Positions 56,631 through 63,212 of a stretch of 64,000 nt of DNA are shown in pieces. Position numbers and translations under genes: made by a program. Numbering within the stretch: position 1 is the first letter of the stretch; every line of letters starts with the position of its first letter. Under the pieces are notes generated by a model. That model did no database searches. It had not been told where the DNA came from and was given only the letters and a program-made list of their open reading frames with translations. Source of the stretch: Chloroflexi bacterium bin20 (GTDB taxonomy: Bacteria; Chloroflexota; Anaerolineae; Aggregatilineales; Phototrophicaceae); assembly GCA_002238485.1 (NCBI GenBank), contig MPMG01000001.1, positions 1 to 64,000 of the forward strand, written 5' to 3'.

Positions 56631-56657
56631 GGCTCTGCGTTCTTGTAGCCAGCGAGC

Positions 56658-56685
56658 AGTCTACACTTTCCGGCGTGGATGTCAA
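56658..56685 (-). promoter_or_regulatory. Consensus promoter of rplJL
   Basis: Minus strand TTGACA (56685-56680), 16-base spacer, TAGACT (56663-56658). It starts transcription just upstream of the L10 leader, giving a leader of about 200 bases. Confidence 0.78.
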
Positions 56686-56711
56686 TGCCTAATCTGCGCG
56701 ACCGCGTCTTG

Positions 56712-56740
56712 TTTCCCCCATTTTTCGGGGGAGGGGGGAT
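56712..56740. repeat. Short GC-rich palindrome, copy F, at the rplJ / MEMO-like divergence
   Basis: CCCCCA-TTTTT-CGGGGG with an added AGGGGGGA flank. It resembles the repeated hairpin at 8.57, 32.1, 39.97 and 42.34 kb and, like the MITE copies, ends immediately before a -35 box (TTGACG 56741). Confidence 0.5.
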
Positions 56741-56769
56741 TTGACGATGGCTTCTGTCTGCGTTAGAAA
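56741..56769 (+). promoter_or_regulatory. Promoter of the MEMO-like gene
   Basis: TTGACG (56741-56746), 17-base spacer, TAGAAA (56764-56769), 36 bases before the ATG. Diverges from the rplJ promoter across the short palindrome at 56712-56740. Confidence 0.6.
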
Positions 56770-56804
56770 CTGCCGGACAATGCCACATAGCGAGGACGAG
56801 CATA

Positions 56805-57689
56805 ATGGAACTGGATCGCGATGCGCTGCAAAAGAAAGTTCATGCCCTCTATGCCAAAGAACACGCAGAACTGGGCGATTCTGGCACGTTGGAACACCTC
56901 GAGCGAGCAGAGCAATGGAATCTGGCCGATACCTTGGGCGTCGGCGGCGTGCTGGTCTTTCCACATGCTGGCGTGCACGATTGCGGCTATCAGATCGCAG
57001 CTTGCGTCCAGGCAGCGCTCAATAGTGGCGCAAACGATGTTGTCGTACTCAGTGTGTTGCATGCGTTCACGCCTGCCATGGAAGCGGCGCGGGTGGCTGT
57101 GGCTGCCGGGGCCGACCCCGCGCAATTTGAATTCTGGGGGATTCAAGGTCCTGGCATCGAGGGCAGGCGCGAATGGCAGGGTGACCACGCGCTGATCAGC
57201 TGGCGTCACTTCTGGCGCGCAGAGCTGGCGCGGCGTGGCATCACCCAAGACAAAGCGCCGAATGTACATGAACGGTACCCCTATCTCGCTGGCGGGCAGC
57301 CACAGAACTTGCCCGGCATTGACGAGTTGGCGCGCCTCATGGAAGACGCTGTTGTCGTCAGCACCGCCGATCCATTCCATCATGGCATTGGCTATGGCGA
57401 TGCGCCCGAAGACGCCTATGACCACGATGCAACGGGCCTGGGGCATGCGCAATCGGTGATCGAAGCGGGCATAAAGCTGCTGGAAGCGGGTGATTACGCG
57501 GCATACAACCAGCACTGCATTGAAGCCAAGAGCGATGCGCGCGACACCGGACAGATTTATCGTTATCTGCGCGGTCCCATGACAGGCGCAGTGCTGGACC
57601 TAAGCTACACCGACTCGTCCGAGTTGTATGACCAACCCCAACCGACCTGGGTGGCTGGCGCATTGATCGAGTGGCAGCTGGCGGGCTAA
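56805..57689 (+). CDS. MEMO / class III extradiol dioxygenase-fold-like protein
   Basis: The 294 residues have no signal peptide. VLVFPHAGVHDCGYQIAACVQAAL resembles the PHAGYxYSG motif of MEMO proteins, DVVVLSVLHAF fits the following beta strand and VVVSTADPFHHGIGYGD resembles the SSDxSHYG motif near the metal site. Some residues differ, such as the lack of the Tyr after HAG, so substrate and metal use are uncertain. GAGGA lies upstream. Alternatively it may be a more distant relative of the class III extradiol ring-cleavage subunit B. Confidence 0.55.
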   Translation: MELDRDALQKKVHALYAKEHAELGDSGTLEHLERAEQWNLADTLGVGGVLVFPHAGVHDCGYQIAACVQAALNSGANDVVVLSVLHAFTPAMEAARVAVAAGADPAQFEFWGIQGPGIEGRREWQGDHALISWRHFWRAELARRGITQDKAPNVHERYPYLAGGQPQNLPGIDELARLMEDAVVVSTADPFHHGIGYGDAPEDAYDHDATGLGHAQSVIEAGIKLLEAGDYAAYNQHCIEAKSDARDTGQIYRYLRGPMTGAVLDLSYTDSSELYDQPQPTWVAGALIEWQLAG

Positions 57690-57695
57690 GGCGAC

Positions 57696-58343
57696 CTATT
57701 CGGTCTCCGCATCCAGGCGGCGCTCAAGCTGCAAGAGCGCACTTTGCAGCTGCTGTTGGCGCAGGCTCTGTGTGAGATCGCCTCGCGTGCGCTCCAATAC
57801 GCCGCGCACGACATCGGTCTGCCGCCGCAAGCCACGAGTTAGCGCATCGGGAAAGTCGAAAGCAACCAGTTGGTCATACATATCGTCCATGGCTTGCAGC
57901 AGCCGCTCGGCTTCTTCGCTGTGCCCATGTTGTCGGCGCATGATATCCAAAATGAAGCGCCGCAGCTCGGTTGCCGCTTCCGCCAATCCTTTCAGGTAGG
58001 TCGCGCTTTCCACGCCCATTTCTCTGGCGGACGGCAGCGCATCGCCGCGGATGATGGCGCGGGTGATATGCGCTTCGGCGACTTCTTTCAAGGCGTCTTG
58101 CGTATAGCCGCTGTGATAGAGGTCGGGGAAGTCGCGCACGGCTGCCAGGAGTTCGCGGGTTCCGGCAGCGACTTCATCCAATCCTGCGTCGGCTTTCGCC
58201 CAGTCGCGGCGGTGGATGGCGCGGATGCTGGCGGAAGAGTGGCGGATCAGCGAGCGTGACAATCCGATAGCCTGGTCGCGGGCGGTATTTCGCTGCTCCA
58301 GGTCGGCGCGGATTTCTTCGCAGACAGCGCCCAGATTATTCAT
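57696..58343 (-). CDS. Translin/TRAX family RNA-binding protein
   Basis: The 215 residues are all helical. Characteristic blocks are FPDLYHSGYTQDALKEVAEAHI, FDFPDALTRGLRRQTDVVRGVLERTRGDLT (near-identical to the translin signature) and an E-x2-E pair at residues 87/90 (KEVAE) corresponding to the TRAX catalytic acids. Translin-TRAX complexes (C3PO in eukaryotes, archaeal TRAX alone) cut RNA and bind single strands. The ATG at 58343 lies inside the end of the DUF3467 gene (overlap of 8 bases), with the two genes read as one unit. An upstream start at 58427 would lie entirely within that gene. Confidence 0.88.
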   Translation of the reverse strand: MNNLGAVCEEIRADLEQRNTARDQAIGLSRSLIRHSSASIRAIHRRDWAKADAGLDEVAAGTRELLAAVRDFPDLYHSGYTQDALKEVAEAHITRAIIRGDALPSAREMGVESATYLKGLAEAATELRRFILDIMRRQHGHSEEAERLLQAMDDMYDQLVAFDFPDALTRGLRRQTDVVRGVLERTRGDLTQSLRQQQLQSALLQLERRLDAETE

Positions 58344-58668
58344 CGTCTTCGTCGGCGGGGTTGCTGCGCAGACCCCCAAAAAGCTGGTCGGCGAGCGTCG
58401 GGCGGCTGGGCGTGCCGATTTCGCCATGTTTGGCTTCGAACTTGCTCAGGTTCTCTTGCAATGCTTTGAGGAAGAGCTTGCTGTGCATGGGGGTCATCAT
58501 CACGCGCTTTTGCACGCGGGCGCGATCATCGTTGGGCATCAACTGGATAAAGTCGAAGACCACCTCGTTCGCCGTATGCGTGATCATGACCATGTTGGCA
58601 TAGATGGCGCTGGGGTCGCGCGGGAATTCCAACCTGAAGTTGCGCTTGTTCGCCGGTTGCTCTGTCAT
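58336..58668 (-). CDS. DUF3467 family protein
   Basis: The 110 residues contain the DUF3467 core: IYANMVMITHTANEVVFDFIQLMPNDDRARVQKRVMMTPMHSKLFLKALQENLSKFEAKHGEI. Small soluble beta-alpha protein of unknown function. Its stop overlaps the translin start by eight bases (ATGAATAA), which suggests a functional pair. A TGC-TATAAT extended -10 lies 33 bases upstream. Confidence 0.88.
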   Translation of the reverse strand: MTEQPANKRNFRLEFPRDPSAIYANMVMITHTANEVVFDFIQLMPNDDRARVQKRVMMTPMHSKLFLKALQENLSKFEAKHGEIGTPSRPTLADQLFGGLRSNPADEDDE

Positions 58669-58700
58669 CGTCGCCTTGCGCTTTTGTGGTCGCCACGTGC

Positions 58701-58706
58701 ATTATA
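58701..58706 (-). promoter_or_regulatory. Extended -10 for the DUF3467-translin operon
   Basis: Minus-strand TGC-TATAAT, perfect -10, without a -35 (TCTGTG at 17-base spacing). The divergent YCII gene begins 47 bases to the right. Confidence 0.55.
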
Positions 58707-58752
58707 GCAGCAACTGCCATAAGCACAGAGATTGCCGCCGCGGGGAGAAGCC

Positions 58753-59067
58753 ATGCCGACCTATATCTACAGAATCCAGCCCGTGCGCCCAGAAATGCTT
58801 TCCGATGGCCCCACAGACGAAGAGACGCGCATCACGGACCAGCACTTCGCCTATCTGCAGCGCCTGAAAGACCAAGGCACGTTGCTGCTGGCGGGGCGGA
58901 CGCTCGATAGCGATTACTCGGCATTTGGCATCGCCATTTTTGTGGCGCGAGACGATGAGCACATGCGGCGACTTACGTTGGGGGATCCCGGCGTGGCACA
59001 GAAGTTGTTCCGTGCCGAGTGGCATCCTTTCCGCATCGCGCTGCTCGCCGATGACATGGCTGTCTAG
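58753..59067 (+). CDS. YCII-related protein
   Basis: The 104 residues have the YciI ferredoxin-like fold: PTYIYRIQPVRPEM, ITDQHFAYLQRLKDQGTLLLAGRTLDSDYSAFGIAIFVARDDEHMRRLT, DPGVAQKLFRAEWHPFRI, including the His/Asp pair typical of the family. Enzymatic role unknown. ATG at 58753 follows GGGGAGAAG. It converges on rsmG. Confidence 0.85.
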   Translation: MPTYIYRIQPVRPEMLSDGPTDEETRITDQHFAYLQRLKDQGTLLLAGRTLDSDYSAFGIAIFVARDDEHMRRLTLGDPGVAQKLFRAEWHPFRIALLADDMAV

Positions 59068-59075
59068 ACAACGAA

Positions 59076-59804
59076 CTACCCGATCGGATCGCGGCTCGGG
59101 ATGCCAGCTTGACGAGGGTAACGGCGCGGCGTCTTGCCGACCTTGCGCACCATCACCAGGAAGCGCGGATTTTCCAGGCCAGGCAGGCGCACTTCGTCAA
59201 TGCCAGCCAACTCGCCTCCCAGCGTAGAAATAGCCTTGGCGGCGGCGCGTGTTTCTTCGTGGGCAGAGGCGCCTTTCATGGCGATGACCATGCCGCCGCG
59301 CTTTGTCAGGGGCAACGTGCATTCCATCAATGTGGGCATGCGGTTGACGGCGCGCGCAGTCACGAAATCATACGTGCCGCGGTGCGCGTCATCCCGCCCA
59401 GCGTCTTCGGCGCGCGCGTGCACAGTGCGGATATTATCCAAGGCCAAAGCCCGACCGACTTCATCAATGAAACGAACTTTCTTTGCGGTCGAATCCAGCA
59501 AGGTGACTCGCAGCAGCGGCAGGGTGATCGCCAGTGGCAATCCCGGAAAACCAGCGCCCGTGCCCACATCCAACAGCCGTTTGCGGCCCGCCTGCGCCAG
59601 ATAGTTCAACAAGGTCAGTGAATCTAGATAATGCTTCAGCGCGATCTCAGCCGGCTCGGTGATGCCGGTCAGATTCATGCGCGTATTCCAGTCCAGGAGC
59701 AAGCCTGTCAGCTGCTCGAATTGCGCCAGTTGTGAGGCAGACAGCTCGCGGCTCAGCATGGACTGCGCCTGTCTGGCGAATTCGTCTATGACTTTCTTAT
59801 GCAT
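59076..59804 (-). CDS. rsmG: 16S rRNA (guanine(527)-N(7))-methyltransferase RsmG
   Basis: SAM-dependent methylation of G527 in the 530 loop. About 242 residues with the SAM site LLDVGTGAGFPGLPLAI, WNTRMNLTG and HYLDSLTLL, followed by DFVTARAVNRMPTLMECTLPLTKRGGMVIAMKG. ATG at 59804 is chosen; a GTG at 59822 is also in frame and 12 bases from the presumed transcription start. An extended -10 (TGA-TAGACT) lies at 59841-59846. Confidence 0.95.
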   Translation of the reverse strand: MHKKVIDEFARQAQSMLSRELSASQLAQFEQLTGLLLDWNTRMNLTGITEPAEIALKHYLDSLTLLNYLAQAGRKRLLDVGTGAGFPGLPLAITLPLLRVTLLDSTAKKVRFIDEVGRALALDNIRTVHARAEDAGRDDAHRGTYDFVTARAVNRMPTLMECTLPLTKRGGMVIAMKGASAHEETRAAAKAISTLGGELAGIDEVRLPGLENPRFLVMVRKVGKTPRRYPRQAGIPSRDPIG

Positions 59805-59840
59805 ATTGCCCACTGTCTTCACACATTGGAGATGGCAGTC

Positions 59841-59846
59841 AGTCTA
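59841..59846 (-). promoter_or_regulatory. Extended -10 for rsmG
   Basis: Minus-strand TGA-TAGACT, about 20-36 bases before the two possible start codons. Confidence 0.45.
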
Positions 59847-59929
59847 TCACAGCGCCGCGCCCTTGCACGAGTCGCATGCTGAGGGCAACAGTCCAACAAC
59901 ACGCTGTACTCATGAGGCGCGAACTCGCG

Positions 59930-59935
59930 TACAAT
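59930..59935 (+). promoter_or_regulatory. -10 element for the IDH-like gene
   Basis: TACAAT at 59930-59935, 34 bases before the ATG. The -35 region is weak. Confidence 0.45.
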
Positions 59936-59968
59936 GACGCCCAGGCGTTCTTATAACGATGAGGCGGC

Positions 59969-61051
59969 ATGGAAAAGCACACCATCTGTGTATTGCAAGG
60001 CGACCAAACCGGACAAGAGTTGCTGGACGAAGCGCTGCGTGTGCTCGACCCCAGCGTAATCCGTATGCGCAGCCTGGCTTTCGAGACATTCGATTTGTCG
60101 CTGGAAAATCGGCGGCACACCAAGAATGGTGTTGTGCATGATGCCGCGGGACGCATCTTGGAGACGGGATTGGGCATCAAAGCCGCGACCATCACGCCGG
60201 GCGATCCAGACGATGTCGGCAGCCCCAATTCTCTTCTGCGCGAGCTCGTGCATGGCAGTGTCATCTTGCGCACGGGCAGACGAATTCCGTCCGTGCTGCC
60301 CCTGGCTGGCGTACATGCGCCCATCGCCGTAGTGCGCATGGCTGTTGAGGGCGCCTATGCTGCGCAAGAATGGCGCGAGGGCGAAGGCTTGGACGAAATC
60401 GCCTACAATAAGCGCCACATCAGCCGCCGCAGCTGTCGCGCTGTCGCCGAGTTCACTTTTCGCTATGCCCATAACCACCGGGCAACAGTCTTTGGCGGAC
60501 CCAAATATACGGTCAGCCCGGTCTACGAAGGCATGTTCAAAGAAGAGATGGACCGCGCAGCCAATAAATTTAAAAGCGTGCGCTATAACCCGCAGTTGAT
60601 CGACGCCACCTATGCGCTGCTGCTGGAGACGAGTGGCGAGCCGCTGGTCATCCCGGCGCTGAACCGCGATGGCGACTCGCTCAGCGATCTGGTCATCAAA
60701 ATGTTTGGCACGATAGCCGGCGCGGAGTCGGTCATCATTGCCTTTGATGATGAATTCCATGTCAAAGCCGCTATTACCGAAGCGCCGCACGGCACAGCGC
60801 CCAGCTTGCAGGGTAAAAATATCGCAAATCCCATGGCCATGATTCTGGCATGCGCCGCGCTGTTGAGTTATATCGACAGCAAGGAAGCTGCGCTGGCCAG
60901 CCGCGCCTTGTACGAATCGACTCTGGAGGCGGTCTACAATGGCATAAAGACGCCGGATTTGGGCGGGCAAGCCACGACCAGCGAATTCACAGACGAGGTC
61001 ATCCGCGAAACGCGTGGCAAGCTGGAAGTATGGGACGCGCTTGGGGAATAA
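59969..61051 (+). CDS. Isocitrate/isopropylmalate dehydrogenase family enzyme, substrate unknown
   Basis: NAD(P)-dependent beta-decarboxylating dehydrogenase fold of 360 residues. GDQTGQELLDEALRVL replaces the usual GDGIGPE start, ESVIIAFDDEFHVKAAITEAPHGTAPSLQGKNIANPMAMILACAALL covers the adenine-side loop. The substrate arginines, normally RKxLxLYANLRP, are replaced by SPNSLLRELVHGSVILRTGRRIPSV, so it is not a standard isocitrate, isopropylmalate or homoisocitrate enzyme. Catalytic YxxK-type residues are not obvious. The MarR gene follows after 25 bases. Confidence 0.75.
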   Translation: MEKHTICVLQGDQTGQELLDEALRVLDPSVIRMRSLAFETFDLSLENRRHTKNGVVHDAAGRILETGLGIKAATITPGDPDDVGSPNSLLRELVHGSVILRTGRRIPSVLPLAGVHAPIAVVRMAVEGAYAAQEWREGEGLDEIAYNKRHISRRSCRAVAEFTFRYAHNHRATVFGGPKYTVSPVYEGMFKEEMDRAANKFKSVRYNPQLIDATYALLLETSGEPLVIPALNRDGDSLSDLVIKMFGTIAGAESVIIAFDDEFHVKAAITEAPHGTAPSLQGKNIANPMAMILACAALLSYIDSKEAALASRALYESTLEAVYNGIKTPDLGGQATTSEFTDEVIRETRGKLEVWDALGE

Positions 61052-61076
61052 GGCGCAGGTATGGGAGCAGCCGCTT

Positions 61077-61544
61077 GTGGACGAGCAGCTCGATCATGAT
61101 GCAGCTGACTTGTGGGCAGCGCTTTTTGACATCGTTACCGACGGCGAGAAACGGCTGGCCAGTCACTTCGAGGCGCATCAGCTGACTCCGCCGCAATTCT
61201 ATGTGCTGAAGACACTCTCTGAACAATCGGGCGCGTGTCGTATCGGTGACATTGCCCGCGCGCATCACTTGACCAGCGCCACCATGACCGGGCTGGTGCA
61301 GCGTCTGGAAGCCATGCAGCCGCCGCTTGTGCAGCGCCGCCGCAATCGCCGCGATGGCCGGTCGGTGGATGTCATCTTGACATCAGCCGGCAGCGAGCGC
61401 TTTCTGGCTGTTCAGCGCGGCTTGATGAAGCAGCTGCGGGCAGTTATCGGTCTGCTGCCACCCGCCGAGCGCCGCGATATCATCAACAAGGTGCGCCTCT
61501 ATTTCACAATATTCTCGCAGCAATTCCCGGCCGAAGCGTTGTAG
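61077..61544 (+). CDS. MarR family transcriptional regulator
   Basis: The 155 residues have the winged-helix fold with QLTPPQFYVLKTLSEQSGACRIGDIARAHHLTSATMTGLVQRLEAM and the wing RRRNRRDGRSVDVILTSAGSE, followed by a C-terminal dimer helix. GTG at 61077 follows GGGAG; the open frame runs back into the IDH-like gene. Its ligand and targets are unknown, but its placement directly downstream suggests it regulates that enzyme's operon. Confidence 0.9.
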   Translation: MDEQLDHDAADLWAALFDIVTDGEKRLASHFEAHQLTPPQFYVLKTLSEQSGACRIGDIARAHHLTSATMTGLVQRLEAMQPPLVQRRRNRRDGRSVDVILTSAGSERFLAVQRGLMKQLRAVIGLLPPAERRDIINKVRLYFTIFSQQFPAEAL

Positions 61545-61570
61545 AACGCACGTTTATTTTTTGGAATCGA

Positions 61571-62173
61571 TCAACGTCTGATATGCGGCAGGCCCGCCGC
61601 CAGCAGAGACGAAAACCGCGCTTCTTGCGCCAGCGCAGACAGAGGCAAAGGCGGTTCTGGCGCTGCGGGAGCCGGTCGCATGTCCAGTTGCCACCAGCCG
61701 GTATCTCGCCATTCGCCCGCTTTGTGCCCCACATTGCGGAAGACGCCAATCTTGTAGAAACCGACTGCTTCATGCGCGCGGATGCTGGCGGGGTTGGGCA
61801 GTGCGATCACCCCCACAGCTGTTACAAATCCCTGCGCCCGCAGCAGGGCGAGCAGCGATGTATACAGCGCCCGCGCGATGCCCCGGCGTTGAAAATCGCC
61901 ATGAACATAAACTGTTGTTTCAATTGTCCATTGATAAGCCGGGCGGCTGCGAAAAGCGCTGGCATAAGCATAGCCTGCCAGCCTGGCATCCAGCTCGCAG
62001 ACCAGCCAGGGATACTGAGCCAGCGTGTTTTGGACGCGCGCGGCGATTTCGTCCGCGGTCGGGACAACTTGCTCAAAAGAGATGTGCGTATTCTGCACGA
62101 TCGGCGCATAGATGTCGCGGATGGCGGCGGCATCTGTCTGCGTGGCGAGGCGAATCGCTGGTATTTGCGGCAT
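61571..62173 (-). CDS. GNAT N-acetyltransferase, phosphinothricin acetyltransferase-like
   Basis: The 200 residues have the GNAT fold: IRLATQTDAAAIRDIYAPIVQNTHISFE, TVYVHGDFQRRGIARALYTSLLALLRAQGF with the acetyl-CoA loop QRRGIA, and LPNPASIRAHEAVGFYKIGVFRNVGHKAGEWRDTGWWQLDM. This resembles the Pat/Bar subgroup, which acetylates phosphinothricin or methionine-related compounds. Native substrate is undetermined. A minus-strand TACAAT (62209-62214) precedes it. Confidence 0.85.
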   Translation of the reverse strand: MPQIPAIRLATQTDAAAIRDIYAPIVQNTHISFEQVVPTADEIAARVQNTLAQYPWLVCELDARLAGYAYASAFRSRPAYQWTIETTVYVHGDFQRRGIARALYTSLLALLRAQGFVTAVGVIALPNPASIRAHEAVGFYKIGVFRNVGHKAGEWRDTGWWQLDMRPAPAAPEPPLPLSALAQEARFSSLLAAGLPHIRR

Positions 62174-62262
62174 AGAAGACGGCTCGACTAGGCATTTTCA
62201 CCCGCGACATTGTAGCCGAGACAGCTCAGAATGACCATGCCACCACAAGCAGCGGGAGGCAT

Positions 62263-62355
62263 CCCCTCGGTCCCCCCGAAGTGTCGGGGAAGGCAAAATA
62301 CATGCGAGGATTCTGTAGACAGGTCTGGGGCATCACACAGAATTCAACACATTCC
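62263..62355. mobile_element. Decayed MITE-like element, copy E
   Basis: CCCCTCGGTCCCCCCGAA, GTGTCGGGGAAGGC, then GCGAGGATTCTGTAGACAGGTCTGGGG and CACACAGAATTCAACACATTCC align with copy B in the same order, with many substitutions. The left inverted end is not recognisable. It lies directly before the response-regulator promoter region, repeating the upstream-of-promoter pattern. Confidence 0.55.
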
Positions 62356-62370
62356 TAGCGGCACATTGCG

Positions 62371-62376
62371 TATAAT
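62371..62376 (+). promoter_or_regulatory. -10 element upstream of the response regulator gene
   Basis: Perfect TATAAT at 62371-62376, with no good -35. The predicted start at about 62383 gives a leader of 140 bases containing the direct repeats at 62398-62425. Confidence 0.5.
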
Positions 62377-62397
62377 GTGTTGCATGGTGTTGCTGTG

Positions 62398-62425
62398 TTT
62401 ACACACCGTTTACATTTGCCTTACA
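62398..62425 (+). promoter_or_regulatory. Three TTTACA-type direct repeats at 11-base spacing (candidate PHO box)
   Basis: TTTACA (62398), TTTACA (62409) and CTTACA (62420) repeat every 11 bases, one helical turn, the pattern bound by OmpR/PhoB-family dimers and like the TT(A/T/C)ACA boxes of Gram-positive PhoP. A possible second -10, CATAGT (62446-62451), follows 20 bases later. Position before the response regulator suggests autoregulation. Confidence 0.5.
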
Positions 62426-62522
62426 TGCTGGTGATGTCCCCGTGTCATAGTTGGCGCAGAAGGTCAGGGCGCTGTCCGAAGGCTGTAGCGCAGAGAGATG
62501 CAAGCGTGGGATTGACAAGATT

Positions 62523-63212
62523 ATGAGCGCCTCCGACACGATTCTGGTCGTTGATGACGAGCAGCGCATCATCGATTTGGCGCGCATGTACCTGGAGCAA
62601 GACGGTTTCCAGGTGCGCAGCGTGACCAACGGCGCCAGCGCCCGCCGCATGATCTTGCAAGACAAACCCAGTTTGGTCGTGCTGGACCTGATGCTGCCCG
62701 GCATGGACGGCCTGGAAGTGTGTCGCCGCGTGCGCGAGCAATCCGATGTCCCCATCATCATGCTGACCGCGCGCAGCGACGACATCGACAAAATCGTCGG
62801 CCTGGAGCTGGGCGCGGACGATTATCTGACCAAGCCATTTAATCCTCGCGAGCTGGTGGCGCGCATCAAAGCCATCCTGCGGCGCACCGATCGTGCTGGC
62901 GCGCAAGCAGAAGCTGTTCCTGCCATAGCCATCGGCAACCTGCGCATCGACCCACAACGCCGGCGCATAGAAGTCGCGGACAAGGTTGTCGAGTTACGCA
63001 TGAAAGAATTCGACCTGCTGCAGCATCTGGCGCAGAATAAAGGACTTGTTTTCAGCCGCGACCGTCTGCTACATGTCGTCTGGGGCTACGACTTTGTGGG
63101 CGAGACGCGCACGGTCGATGTGCATATCGCGCATCTGCGCCACAAACTGCGCGGCATGACACCCAAGATCGAAACCGTCTGGGGCGTGGGGTACAAGCTT
63201 GAAGAAGGCTAG
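62523..63212 (+). CDS. OmpR/PhoB-family response regulator
   Basis: About 229 residues. The receiver domain (VVDDEQRIIDLARMYLEQ, phospho-acceptor Asp in LVVLDLMLPGMDGLEV, ADDYLTKPFNPREL with Lys) and a winged-helix output domain (RRRIEVADKVVELRMKEFDLLQHLAQNKGLVFSRDRLLHVVWGYDFVGETRTVDVHIAHLRHKL). It is of the PhoB/PhoP type but cannot be assigned to phosphate control by sequence alone. The ATG at 62523 is chosen for the family N-terminus; no strong ribosome-binding site is seen. The histidine kinase gene overlaps its end. Confidence 0.93.
   Translation: MSASDTILVVDDEQRIIDLARMYLEQDGFQVRSVTNGASARRMILQDKPSLVVLDLMLPGMDGLEVCRRVREQSDVPIIMLTARSDDIDKIVGLELGADDYLTKPFNPRELVARIKAILRRTDRAGAQAEAVPAIAIGNLRIDPQRRRIEVADKVVELRMKEFDLLQHLAQNKGLVFSRDRLLHVVWGYDFVGETRTVDVHIAHLRHKLRGMTPKIETVWGVGYKLEEG

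Noticed and set aside
61571-62173. GNAT protein as a dedicated phosphinothricin resistance gene
   Set aside because: Similarity to Pat/Bar is at subgroup level only; many such proteins acetylate other amino-acid-like substrates.
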